64,000 bases of DNA from Diplolepis rosae (lineage: Eukaryota > Arthropoda > Insecta > Hymenoptera > Diplolepididae): the NCBI GenBank assembly GCA_030998225.1, contig JAPYXD010000755.1, positions 2,604,001 to 2,668,000 on the forward strand. The letters run 5' to 3'. Both the position numbers and the translations under genes were made by a program. The number at the start of each line of letters is the position of its first letter. The stretch's first letter is position 1. This document shows, piece after piece, positions 11,281 through 21,674 of this stretch. The notes under the pieces are model-generated. The model was not told the DNA's origin and did not search any database. It saw only the letters and a list, made by a program, of their open reading frames with translations.

Positions 11281-11553
11281 GCAATCAGCATAATGCACAA
11301 CGTCAACATTCAAAAACTTACACCACAGAATTTAGTATTGTGTCTCGAAATTGTTCCATCAACGTGGATAGATTATGAAAAAAACAGTAGAAAATTTGTA
11401 ATCCGTTTTATGCCAAAACCTTATACAAAAATGAAGACGCAAAAACTTTACAAAATGGTTGAAGACTTAGAAGAATCACTAGATGACTGGCCAACTTTTG
11501 AAATTGAAATAAGAGGACATGCTGGTAATGTATTTTTTCAAACATTAAAATGA
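11281..11553 (+). CDS. Possible exon of a DUF4806-like protein (N-terminal part)
   Basis: The frame from the ATG at 11,293 encodes 86 residues with a coherent, charged composition. It contains VPSTWI, then KPYTKMKTQKLYKMVEDLEE, then DDWPTFEIEI. The order (a VP..W segment, a proline-containing basic stretch, an acidic helix, then W plus aromatic and alternating hydrophobics) resembles the region preceding the DUF4806 domain in many arthropod uncharacterised proteins. That resemblance is from memory, not a search. A plausible acceptor (TTTTATCCAG) ends at 11,280 and a plausible donor (GCTG|GTAATG) lies at about 11,522, so the coding part may stop there rather than at the stop codon at 11,551. 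The companion exon would be at 13,279. It may be a pseudogene or part of a larger gene whose other exons lie elsewhere. Confidence 0.35.
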   Translation, partial: AISIMHNVNIQKLTPQNLVLCLEIVPSTWIDYEKNSRKFVIRFMPKPYTKMKTQKLYKMVEDLEESLDDWPTFEIEIRGHAGNVFFQTLK

Positions 11554-12499
11554 ATATTTAAAGAATTGGAAAATCTTTCTGTGGGAAAAAAGACGCTTTC
11601 GAATACTATCTCTCGTTAATTTCTGAAAATTTTAGGGTTTTTTTCTCATCAGACCCCAGGAAACAGAAATTACCACCAATTTTAATAACATGTTGTGAGA
11701 AATCAAACGATTGATTAAAGGAATATATTTATAAAAGAGACAGGGTATTTCGATATTTTCATTTATCATGATTACTTTTCATTTAGTAATCGGGATAATT
11801 TGAAACAATGTTATCGTTTACCATAAAAGAGAAAGGATTTATTTTGCACGATGAACAAATTGTAATTGTAAAAAAGTTATTTATTTAAAAAGTTTTATGT
11901 ATGTTTAATCGAACTTTTTTATCGTATCGGTTTTTTTACTAATTTTATAAAAAAAATTCCGATTTTAATAAGTGATAACAAACTTTCTCAGCAGAAATAT
12001 TCTCTAAATAAACATTTTTCAAAATAAACTTCTTAGTGATTAAAATAATTAAAAAATATGTAGCACCACAGATCATAATTGAAAATAATTCGTCTTGAAT
12101 TGAACTATTCTTTGAATTACATAATTGCATAGAATTTAGAATTTTAAATATCTTCTGTAGTCATCAGAAATATTTTTAAAACTTTGGATATTGTTAAGGA
12201 AAATCCTCGAGAAACTTTCGATACCTTGGGAAATCGTTAAAAATCCCCAAGAATGTTTTGAAATCCTTGCCAATCTTTAGGAATTACAAAAAAATACTTC
12301 ATAATCTTTAGAAATCATAAACAATTTCGTTGGAACTCCTTAAAAATCTTTTGCAATCCTCAAAAATCTTTATAAACCGACGAAAATTTTTAATACATTT
12401 TGATTACCTGCTAAATTTATTATAAATATTTAAAACCCTCTATAAATTGTTTAAAAAAAAAGAAAACCTTAAAAAGTCTTTTGAAATCTATTGAAATTA
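11554..12499. other. AT-rich putative intron, first part
   Basis: No open frame or repeat family is recognised. Around 12,180-12,480 there is a degenerate run of short AAATC(C/T)T-type units, which looks like decayed simple repeat. Confidence 0.4.
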
Positions 12500-13043
12500 T
12501 TAAGGGCATGCGATGCTTTGAAATTATCAAGTTGAGGTTTCTGCAGCTTTATTTCCAAAATAATGTTTTATTACGATCCCAATCAAAAAGAGTCGATTGA
12601 TGTCCGTTAGATGTTCATTAACATTTCCTAAATTTTTAGGGCTGAATCTGCATTATTTTGGAAATAAATTTGCTGAAACCTCAAATCCATAATTTGACAA
12701 GTACCAAATTTTTAAATAAAATAAACTTTTTAATTGCCGACATAGAAGGTTATTTTCCAGACATGTTTTCAGATTTTATTTTTTTTTCTTCTAAGTCTTA
12801 GGCAACAAATCCCTTGTATTTCGGAAGTAACTTGTAGGAAGTGATATCACAGAACCTCAAAGTGATACACAATTTTATTAGTTTTTGTATGATTAATTTT
12901 TTTTCACTATCCCAAGAAAAAAGTGTCTATCTACTTCCGTTAGCGTATTCTTTGCCATTTCCGTAGGGCCAAATTTGCATTATTTTGGAAAAAAAGTTGC
13001 AGAAACCTCAACTCGATATTTTCAAAGTATCACATGACCTTAA
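12500..13043. mobile_element. TTAA-flanked MITE with 40-bp TIRs
   Basis: TTAA at 12,500-12,503 and again at 13,040-13,043 bracket inverted ends GGGCATGCGATGCTTTGAAA and, on the other strand, GGTCATGTGATACTTTGAAA. The arms extend through GTTGAGGTTTCTGCA and a CATTATTTTGGAAA block, and a third partial copy lies inside near 12,645-12,705. A TTAA target duplication is the hallmark of piggyBac-type transposition. There is no transposase, so this is non-autonomous. Confidence 0.7.
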
Positions 13044-13278
13044 CAACAACCAAAATATTTAGAAATTCATTAAAATCGCTAAAAAAATTCCGAAAGCTTT
13101 TAAAAATTTTAGCATATGTTATTAATCTTTGAGAATTGATAACATTCCTGAATTTCTTTGGAAAGTAGTGAAAATCTTTAAAAAAATTTACAAATCGATT
13201 GGAACTGTTAAAATATGCACATTCAAAAATGTAATGCAGATTATATAAATTGAGTTAAATAAAAATTTTCATTCACAG

Positions 13279-13447
13279 AAACAGTCATTGCGTCTTCTTG
13301 TGGACAATGAAGATGTACTCAGTAAAAGTATAACAAATATGCTGAAACGATATATTTCTCGAGATGTCGCTATTTCGTTTACAGCCACCAAAAAATTAGA
13401 AGGAAAAAAATATTCAAGGGGACACGCTTCTGCAACACTATCTTTGG
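13279..13447 (+). CDS. Possible exon of a DUF4806-like protein (core part)
   Basis: A good acceptor (TTTCATTCACAG) ends at 13,278 and a donor-like TTTG|GTAATA lies at about 13,446. Between them the frame encodes LRLLVDNEDVLSKSITNMLK followed by RYISRDVAISFTATKK and a GKKYSRG segment. DUF4806 domains typically have a short helix ending in a pair of basic residues, then a 'D..A..F...G..GK..F' stretch, and this fits that outline. With the exon-like block at 11,281 it would form one gene on the plus strand with an intron of about 1.75 kb. The assignment is tentative. A TTAA MITE starts only 23 bp after the proposed donor. Confidence 0.35.
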
Positions 13448-13469
13448 TAATAATTATTTTAATACTTAT

Positions 13470-14001
13470 TTAAGGTGGGTTGATCGTTTGGTGTCGTATG
13501 AAGTGAGGGGCACCGTGGGGGCACGTGTTACATGAATGCTCATTGCTACTTATTTTTTTAATAATCATATGTATTATAGTAACATCTGAGTAGAAGGGTA
13601 AGAAATCGCGGAAATGTCCCCGGAAAAAAGCGATAGTAAAAAATTATTAGTTTCACCTCGAGGCGATTTCTATATTCTGTACCTTTTTCGCAATTTTCTC
13701 TTGATTGAAGTCGTTAACCCTTTGTTTTTATAATACTAATAGATTCCTCGAAATCGAAAGTATTAGTATATATTTAATTTATGGGGACTTCGGATTTTTT
13801 CCGGAGTTTCGCCGATTTTGACGAAGAATCCCATAAGACTACGTGTTAAACTGACATTTTTTCGGTAGCGATTTTTTCGGCAATGACATCGTCAACCACG
13901 GTATTTCTTTTTTCCATATGAATCTAGCATATTTTATTAAGATAATCTCTAAGTTTCAGAGCAGTCTATAATTTTTTTCAAAAACGATCAATTCACCTTA
14001 A
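13470..14001. mobile_element. TTAA-flanked MITE with GGTGGGTTGATCG ends
   Basis: TTAA at 13,470-13,473 and 13,998-14,001 flank inverted ends GGTGGGTTGATCGTTT and, on the other strand, GGTGAATTGATCGTTT. The 530-bp interior has no coding frame. The TTAA duplications point to piggyBac-type mobilisation, but the TIRs differ from the MITE at 12,500, so this is a separate family. Confidence 0.65.
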
Positions 14002-14107
14002 ATTTATTATATTTATGTGTAAATACTTTTAAACTACTTTTGTATTCTTTTAGAGGTCATTGCTTCTAAATGTTTAACGCAAGGGAAAGCGTTCTCAGAG
14101 AAGACTT

Positions 14108-15084
14108 CCCGTGTGGAAAAATCCCATGACAGACTATTGTCTGATCTGGCCCAGGTCTGGCCACGTCCAGAACGGCTAGTCTGGACGTTCTGGTCTGGCT
14201 CAGATCTGGCACTGGTCAGCATTCCATGACTAAAAAGTTTGGATGTGGCGAACGAAATTTTTTTTTACAAGTTTCGTAAAATTCATAGGTTAGTAACAAG
14301 TTTTTAGAAACATTTTTTACGCGACCCGAAACAAGTATCTCTTTTTTGCAAATATTTCTACTACTTACTTTATGATTTTTAATCGAAGTCTATAAATGTT
14401 GAATTAAAATGGTTTTTCAACCAAAACTTTATTAACTGACCACTAATTAGTGGCTGGCCAGCCGCGAATTCGTGGCTGACTAGCCGCTGGCTTGTGACTG
14501 GCCAGCCACTGCCTAGCGGCTGATCGTACAAAAACGTTACAGTTCTGGGCAGCCCCAGACAAGGCCTTATAGTCAGCGCCAGAACTGGAAACCAGACAGT
14601 CTGGTCTGGCGCTGGCCAGCGCCATGAAATTTTTCCACACGGCCTTTTTTAGAACCCTGATAGGAATAGTATTATCGAATTCCAAGGATTGGGAGGGCTT
14701 TCGCCAGTCAAGGAGGAAGACTGTCCAACCAACGCTTATCGCAGAGTTAAATCTTCCAAAATAAATTAATCTTTGTACTCATTGCATTAATGTAAAATAA
14801 AAAATTATTCTTTATTCAACAATGTGATGGAGTAAACATTTCTTTTAGATCTCCACCGTTTAAAATAAATAAAACAAATTTGTTGAGGGGCCTACATACG
14901 TGACCTGGACAGTGGCTTATATTTTGATGAAAAGGTACTGTACAGCTGACCTGGATAGAAACTTTATGATTTTAGTGTAACAGCCCATGTTCAGACCTTA
15001 CGAGTTCGCCTTTACAGGAAATTGCCAGTGTCTAGACCAGCTGGCCAGGCCCTCAACGTTTTCCACGACAAATTTCTACACGGG
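14108..15084. mobile_element. TIR element with CCCGTGT ends and GC-rich interior
   Basis: The left end reads CCCGTGTGGAAAAAT and the right end, on the other strand, CCCGTGTAGAAATTT. A third internal end (GCCGTGTGGAAAAATTT, minus strand) lies at about 14,643, so the block may be two nested or tandem elements (14,108-14,643 and on to 15,084). The interior carries imperfect GC-rich units built on CTGGCCAGC and GTCTGG, in contrast to the AT-rich surroundings. The two minus-strand frames across it are by-products of these units. The ends resemble the CCCAGGCGGAAA ends of the element at 19,465-54,118. Confidence 0.6.
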
Positions 15085-16128
15085 ATTAACATGGCTCCCA
15101 TGTCATGCCGAGTTTTCCGCTCATCTGTTGCGCAGTGACGTCATAAGTTAACTAAGAGAACTAGAATCCAGGCCTCAGTGCTAGAAACAAGCTTCGCAAA
15201 ATTCTACTTTCAAGCTAACAAGATCTTCCTTTATGTTCTAAAACACTTAGGGATTTTTTTAAGCAAAGTGCACTTACAACTAGCCATACTTGAGTATTGT
15301 TTTTAGTTAAAGACATATAAAGACTTATTTCAAGACAATTTTCGTGATTGATTTGTCATCGTCTTCATTTAGGCCAAAACATATTTAATTATACTTTAGT
15401 AAATTGTAATATTTTTATTTATTATATCATTTAAAAAATATAAGATTTTTCTTTATAAAAAACGATAACCATACAGACAATTACTTATTTAAAACGATTT
15501 ATAAAAGATTCTCCACAACTTGAGTGTCCAATTTCTGAAAATTGATTTTTCGATGCATAAAATCATTGAAAAATATGCAGAAAAAAATTAAAAAGGACAA
15601 AATTGTAAAAAATATTGTGAATTTCTATGTAATTTTTTACCAGAGCGAAGATGAGTCTGTTTAAATTAGAATAGTTTCCAGGTGAAACAAATATTTAGAA
15701 ACAGTTCTTAATTCTTAAAGGTCAAATTAAAATTAGCATGTGTGTTTATTTTTGCAAAACAAACTCTGCAGCTTGGCATATCATTGAAAATAAATAATAA
15801 AAATTTGGACTTTCAAAAAAACGCTTGTTTGCCCGGTGGTAGGAGCTCTCGTGACTACATGCAACGTGTTCAAAAAGTCAGTTTATACTGGAATTATTAT
15901 CTCTTCCTGAATATCATGGCGTGAACATGCCACACTAAAAAGAAATATCCTTCGAACTATCTGAAGGTTGCTAACATTCGTTGTATTCTGTAAATGGGGC
16001 GTGCATGGAACTTGTATATTAATAAAGGAAAAGTTAACTGAAAGAACAAATGTATGCAAGGACTAAATGAAAATAGAACGAGCAGTCAAGTCAATTTTCA
16101 ATATTAAGTACCCTACTGTTCCAAATTG
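15085..16128. other. Intergenic DNA with nothing recognised
   Basis: AT-rich sequence without recognisable genes or repeats. A short plus-strand frame at 15,742-15,924 has no recognisable content. Confidence 0.4.
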
Positions 16129-16853
16129 TAGGTTCACCTGTCGTTTAAGCCATTGTTGAAGTGCCTTAATTTCTATAAAAACAAGTAAACATCTTTCTCC
16201 AATAACAACATGTATGTTAATGAAATATAACATCTAATGATCCCAAGTTGAAGGCGAAGTGTTAATTTTATATAAATAAAGTTTAATATTAATTCGCTTA
16301 CTGATCAAGATATTTTTAGAATTCTTGTCTGCATTCTATCCTAGAGTCAAACGTGATACAAAAATGTAACATTTCAAATAAAGATTGTACTCTATAGATT
16401 ACGTAAATAAATAGAAAATATCAATATTTTTATAATTATTCCTAAAGATTATTGAAACATGATATACATTGATTTTTTTTAAATTCTTGTGACACATTTT
16501 AAAAATTTTATGACGTTTTTGTATTACGTTTGACCCCAGGATAGAATCCAAGAAAAAATTCTAAAAATATCTCGATCGGTGAGCAAATTACTATAAACCT
16601 TACCTTTAAAACGAGTCCGAAAATTTCAAAAAATATTAATTCCTTTCAGAATCAACATTTTCCAAAAAGATCGAGATTTAATGTTTTTTGTAATATATTT
16701 TTATAAAATTAACATTTTGCCTTCAACCTGGGATCATTAGATGCTAAATTTTGTTAACATACATGTTATTATCAGAAAAAATGTTAACTTATTTTTATAA
16801 AAATTAAAACAATCCAGCAATGGCTTGAACAACAGGCGAACTTAAAATTTTGA
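16129..16853. mobile_element. Foldback element with long diverged arms
   Basis: The left arm from about 16,129 and the right arm ending at about 16,853 are inverted copies over roughly 300 bp each. Paired blocks include TTTAAGCCATTG / CAATGGCTTGAA, TAATGATCCCAAGTTGAAGG / its inverse at 16,715, and TCTATCCTAGAGTCAAACGT / its inverse at 16,520. The axis is near 16,430-16,450. No coding potential is visible, so this is likely a non-autonomous foldback of considerable age. Confidence 0.65.
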
Positions 16854-17197
16854 ACGGCAAGCATTTTGCTAAGCCAAACAATTTTTTCTTGCATAACAAA
16901 AATTCATTTAAGATAGAAATCAAATTCTAATTTTCAAATATTATTTTCCAATTCAAGAAGATAATTTGCAAAAATATTTCTGAACGCAAAAAATATGAAT
17001 AGTACAATTTTTTTTCTAATCTGTAAAGTATTTATTTACAACAAAGATATATGAAATTTGGTATGGATAAAATACATGTAATGTTGCTACGTTTACACAT
17101 TTTCTTCATAGTAATTTACTCCCTGATTATTTAAAAATTCTATAATTAGACTGATAGAAAAAAGTCATTCAAATATAAACATAAAAAATATATATAG
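16854..17197. other. AT-rich spacer
   Basis: No gene or repeat is recognised. Confidence 0.4.
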
Positions 17198-17741
17198 ATA
17201 GGGTGACCATAATTGATTTTCGAAAAGTAGGACAAAAAGGTTTGAAAAATGAGGACAAAGTAGGACAGAAGAGTTTGAAAAAGAGGACAAGGTAGGACAG
17301 AAGTTTGAAATAAGAGTACAAAGTTAGACAAAAAAGTCTGAAGATAGAACAAAGTAGGACACAGTACAATACAAAGGATGAAATAAAAAAGAGAATTTTC
17401 AAACATGTTTTTCAAATTAACTATTTTATTGAATGTTATCAACGCTTAACATCTTATATTTTTATTGTTGAACCCTGGTGCATTCTAGTCAATAATCTAT
17501 TGAGTTAAAAGATTATTTTTAAGTTGTCGAGACTTGTGAATTGAGAAAGAAATCGTTAGATGGCATTAAATGATAAAATTTTGAACAAAAAAAATAACCA
17601 AAAGTTGATTAATAAATAAAAATATATCATTTGAAAAATCCGGCTAAAAACCCGGAAAAAGTAAAAAATCCTGTAGGACAACTCACACAAACCCTAAAAT
17701 AAGGAGATGTCCGGAGAAATACGGACGGATGGACACCCTAT
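17198..17741. mobile_element. TIR-like element with ATAGGGTG ends
   Basis: ATAGGGTGACCAT at the left is mirrored by ATGGACACCCTAT at the right. Inside the left end, about five imperfect units of AGGACAAAGTAGGACA type (30-35 bp) run from 17,225 to 17,365, and a GTCCGGAGAAATACGG block sits near the right end. The GGGTG(A/T)CCAT end with short GGACA units resembles widespread hAT-like non-autonomous elements. That family call is uncertain. Confidence 0.45.
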
Positions 17742-17907
17742 ATATAAATATACCAAATATACACAAAAATATCTCAACAGAGAATCGTTTAATTTCTTAA
17801 TGTTCTTTTTAGTCTTTCAACTAGAAAAAAATACTTGATTCTTTAATTGTTTTATTATTGTATATTTCTAATTTCGTAATGAAAATCTGCTAATAGCTCA
17901 CCAGTAT

Positions 17908-17974
17908 CTGTCCAAGTATTCGTATCATCGCTGAGCATAATGAATTCAATTTTCAAATCCTCGTAGCTAGCCAT
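17908..17974 (-). CDS. Possible first coding exon, function unknown
   Basis: On the minus strand the ATG at 17,972-17,974 sits in a favourable context (G at -3, G at +4). It opens about 22 codons that begin MASYEDLKIEF and end TNTWTDT. A GGTGAGC donor-like site follows at about 17,908. Without splicing the frame stops after about 37 codons. The upstream region (17,980-18,460) is less AT-rich than the surroundings, as promoters and 5' exons often are. I do not recognise the peptide, and no partner exon was found on this strand, so this is a weak call. Confidence 0.2.
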
Positions 17975-17979
17975 AGCCG

Positions 17980-18460
17980 TTTTGGTTTTTGGAACACTTT
18001 TTTCACCTCTTGAGTCCTCAGACCACGACCTAATGAAGGTTGTTCTTCACTTAAGATTCAATGCCTATTTACTAAAAACACAAATATCCCAAATTTTCAC
18101 ATTCACCGACTCAGTAAAGTGGATTGAGCACACGGGTATCAACGTACGATTACATTACTGTTTCGTTTCATCGGTTTCATACAGAGTTATTCACCTCTCT
18201 GTCACCGTCGAAGTTGTGATTTTCCCGCTCTTGCTACGCGTCTCTCTTCCTTTGGCTCCTGTCTCTTGCCCCATGTTCTGTTTCTTATCTGCTTGGTCTT
18301 TGCTCAGCATTTCGTTTTCTTTCTACCCCCCCCCCCCCCCCTCACCCCGCCTCTCTGATTTCTATTTGATTTTAGTTTTTAAAGAAATTGAGCGTCGCGT
18401 GTGACGGAATGATGTAAGGACGCATATTACATATATTTATAGAGTAACAAATTGTTACGT
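17980..18460. other. Lower-AT region of unknown role
   Basis: Base composition changes here to CT-rich sequence with CpG-containing words. It ends in a run of 16 C (18,326-18,341). It could be the promoter and 5' leader for the putative exon at 17,908-17,974 (minus strand). A 140-codon plus-strand frame crosses it but shows no domain. No TATA box or initiator can be assigned with confidence. Confidence 0.25.
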
Positions 18461-18756
18461 CCAACAACGCTTAAATAATCCTATTGGATAATAATGTTAT
18501 GTCAACACCCGTGCGTTATAACCTGGGAATCTAGGCCTACTTAAACGTAAGGACGACTGCAAATACTATAAGAGTCAAAAGGGTAGTTTACAAGGTTGAG
18601 AACAAACCATGGCGAACATACGTTATCTAAAGTTGAGTTGAATGTATAGAGTTTTGATAAAGAGTTTTTGAATATTTCCTCACTGAATCCGATTGATTAC
18701 GAGGCAAGTGTCATCAAAATCCGAGGAAACCCATAGCCATGCGAAAAGTTATACCA

Positions 18757-19075
18757 ATTAATGCTCAATGTTATTGGATTTCATTGATAAACAATCTTTA
18801 ACAACATTTTTACTGCACTAAATGAATGTCGAAGGTAGAACTTAATTTAGAAGGAAATGTTAATTAACACTGACCAAAATTAATGTCCAATGTTGTTAAA
18901 TTTTAACAATAAAAAATTTAAAAATAATTTACCCTGAATTACATGAATGTCCAAAGTAGAATTTAATTTTGAAGAAAATGTTAATTAACAAACACTGAAC
19001 TAAATTAATGTCCGATGTTATTAAATTTTAACAATAAACAATTTTAGAAAACAATTTACTCTGAACTAAAACTAA
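18757..19075. repeat. 128-bp tandem repeat, about 2.5 copies
   Basis: Units share ATTAATG(C/T)(C/T)CAATGTT-like starts, a TTAACAATAAA block, AATGAATGTC(G/C)AA and AAATGTTAATTAACA. Copies start near 18,757, 18,880 and 19,005. Internal palindromes such as GTTAATTAAC are frequent. No coding function is seen. Confidence 0.6.
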
Positions 19076-19221
19076 ATTACTAAACTAAATGAAATGAAAA
19101 GAATGTTCAATTAATAGTTGAAAATTTGGAACGTGCTTAACACTTGTTCATCAAATACGTTAGAATTTGAACAGACCTTAAAATTTGTTTCCAGTTAATA
19201 AAAAAATAAAATTGTGAGGAA

Positions 19222-19464
19222 AATGAACAAACACAATGTTAAACTTACTTGTAGATTTATCAAGTACTAGTATTGAGGTTGAAAGTACAAACGTTGCTTG
19301 GAGATCTCCAATGAACGTGAAACGCTGAGACAAAATTGAGAAATATAAATAAAGTAAATGTGTTCTGGGGCTGAGTCCAAACTGAACTGCCTAATGCATT
19401 GTTTCCGGCCTTTTTATGTCTAAAAATCTCCATAAGGCCCATGAGTAAGACAGAGAAAGCACTA
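19222..19464. repeat. Left part of an interrupted host repeat
   Basis: This segment is the inverse of 58,667-58,903 at about 90% identity. The remainder of the same repeat is found at 54,119-54,243, so the repeat is split by the 34.65 kb insertion. A shared open frame between the two copies (minus strand here, plus strand at 58.7 kb) accumulates mostly amino-acid-changing differences, which argues against a coding role. Confidence 0.8.
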
Positions 19465-19484
19465 CCCAGGCGGAAAAACCGGTG

Positions 19485-19905
19485 TACTGCCAATCCTTAC
19501 AACCGGCGCGGTACCGTTCCGGTTGTAACCCGTGAGTAATGCCAGTGCTGCCGATCAGCACTGTACCAAGCGTTGGCACACCACTGGGGCGGCACTGGCT
19601 AAACACCGGCGCAGTACTGCTTTTCAGTGCTGGCAAACAACCAAAATTTGTGTATTGCCAAGCATCGGTGCAGCACTGAATCAGCACCGGCGCAGTACCA
19701 ACATTCAATGTTGGCAAACAACCAACTTTTGAGTAATGCCAAGCGCCGATGCAGCACCGGCGTGGTACCGCTTTTCAGTATTGGCGATCAACAAATATCG
19801 CGTAATGTCAAGTATCGACGCAGCACTGGATCAGCACCGGCGCAGTGCCACCGTTCAGTGTCAGCAAACAACCAACTTTTGAGTAATGCCAAGCCTTTCG
19901 ATCGC
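19485..19905. repeat. GC-rich tandem repeats at the left TIR
   Basis: Imperfect units of about 80 and 160 bp contain CAGCACCGGCGCAGTACC, TTCAGT(G/A)TTGGC and AACAACCAAC. They alternate in a fixed order. Overlapping open frames on both strands are products of the repeat. The composition contrasts sharply with the AT-rich flanks. Confidence 0.75.
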
Positions 19906-20492
19906 CTTTCATTGCCGACAAACATGTTAGTAATGCTATGAGTAGTACTCTAAAAAAATCAATTACATTCTACACATTCGTTTGTGTCCCCGCATTGGTG
20001 TGATGGTAAGTAAAATTTCGCTGATCAAAAAACATTTTTATTGAAGTAAACCAAAGTTTATTGCTTGAATTAGTTAAACTTTCCATCGATTGGTTTTATG
20101 ATTGTACCAAAGTATGCTGCGGTTCCAAAGTTTCATCATATTTTTGAAATTGGAAAAACTCAAAATTTTCAGATTCTGAACATACGTTGATTTTACTCTT
20201 GAAAACAAAAATTAAAGGAATCATAGCCTGTATAAAGTATCACTAATATACAATAATAAAAGTTAATAATTCTAAAATGCATATAAATATTTTTATTATG
20301 TAATTTTTTTTAATTCAAAAATTTGATCGCTTTCTTTCAAAAATATTTTATCTTATAGAAAATCGATTTAATAATTAAAAATCTTAAAAATTTTAATCAG
20401 AATCATAAATTGGGATAAAATCTAAAAATTCCCGATTACACGGGGCCTATACACTTCTTACACGGCCCTGCAGTAGTTGAAGGTTATAAGCG
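19906..20492. other. Interior of the TIR element, no gene
   Basis: AT-rich sequence between the GC-rich repeats and the PLE junction at 20,493. Nothing coding is seen. Confidence 0.45.
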
Positions 20493-20640
20493 CTTCAGTT
20501 TTTATCTTGACCCAAAAATAAATTCAATGTAGTTTATTTATATTGGCATTGGGTCATAATTTTTCATTAAAGAACAATGTTCAAGCAAACATATCAAAAA
20601 AGTTTTAAAGGGGCAGAAAATATATTGTAGGGGTGAAAAA

Positions 20641-20681
20641 GGCAAACGTTTCGGCCACAAATGGGGGCCCTCTTCAGTGCC
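20641..20681 (-). ncRNA. Hammerhead ribozyme candidate in the inverted arm
   Basis: The minus strand has the same 41-nt order as 38,150-38,190: GGCA, CTGAAGA, a GGCC/GGCC stem II, GAAA, CGT, U and TGCC. All core positions match CUGANGA...GAAA, and stem I pairs perfectly over 4 bp. Stem III (ACGU) is self-complementary without a loop, so a dimeric fold is expected. Activity is inferred. Confidence 0.6.
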
Positions 20682-21539
20682 AAATTTAATGTACTTAGTG
20701 TCTAAGCTGTAAACGTGCAAGAAAAGTTATTAGCACTAACATTAGATTTTTTTGTTTTTGTTTTTTTGGTATTTTTTAATGATATTTTATAAGCATGCAA
20801 AACTTATGTGAGAAAGGAAGATGGTAAGCTCCAAGGCATCTAGGAACGAGACCGCTCCAAAACACAGCCTTAAAAAAGTGTGAGAACTCCTAACTTGCAG
20901 ATCCGCGAAGAGTGAATCCGCAAACTGCCCCTCCTCAAAGGTACACACGAGAACCACCTATGGACACTGATATCTCCTACAAAATAAGCACAGATCCTGC
21001 AGAAAAAACATCACCATCCACAAGGGGGCTCACAACACCCACAAGAAGTAAGCACTTCACAAAATCACAAAACACGAACCCGGAAGGAAACAGATTTTTC
21101 GTTGAAGGGCAAAATCAAAAATTGATAGTTTTTATTTCAATTTTTAATCTTCTATTTTCCTTTAAGACACAGAGGCGGCAGATAGAAGTAGCCACACACT
21201 CTGTTTGGTGTCAAAAAGGAAACTGATTTGAGAAGAGAGCAGTACCGTTTGAAAACTAGCATAAAATTTTAATATATACAGTGAAAATTTGTTGTGGAGG
21301 GTCAAGTTACAAACGCATAAACAAACCCCATACACGGTCTATGTCCTGGAAACTCGGGACCCTAGTACGCTTAAGTGTTCGGAGAGCGATGAGAGAGAAA
21401 GAAGGGATTCAGACCACATGTTGAGAGAGACCCTCGGAGGAAGTAATTTTGGAATAAAATAAAATGTGATGATTAAAAAACATATTCTTAGAAAGAGAGT
21501 TGCAAAACAATGAAAAGGGCTATGTCTTATTCAGTTAGT

Positions 21540-21645
21540 TTATTTAAAAATGCATTATTTTATATTTATAAAAATCTTATATTCATAAAAATTTCATATT
21601 TATAAAAATTTTATACTTATAAAAATTTTATGTTCGGATTAAAAC
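21540..21645 (-). repeat. 18-bp AT repeat at the array end
   Basis: About five imperfect units of TATAAAAATTTTATA type. The same block appears in the other orientation at 37,195-37,275 and 53,018-53,100, always just outside the last satellite monomer. Confidence 0.6.
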
Positions 21646-21674
21646 AAAAATATTATATTTAAGATGGTAAGAAT

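Noticed and set aside
14034..14685. Two minus-strand frames with Ala/Ser-rich translations
   Set aside because: They cover GC-rich CTGGCCAGC units of a TIR element, where long frames arise by chance.
17146..17442. Two overlapping minus-strand frames rich in Leu, Phe and Ser
   Set aside because: They translate the short AGGACA-type repeats of the TIR-like element. The apparent periodicity is a repeat artefact, not a membrane protein.
17982..18404. 140-codon plus-strand frame
   Set aside because: It crosses a run of 16 C and has no domain or conserved composition. It is opposite the weak exon candidate and not supported.
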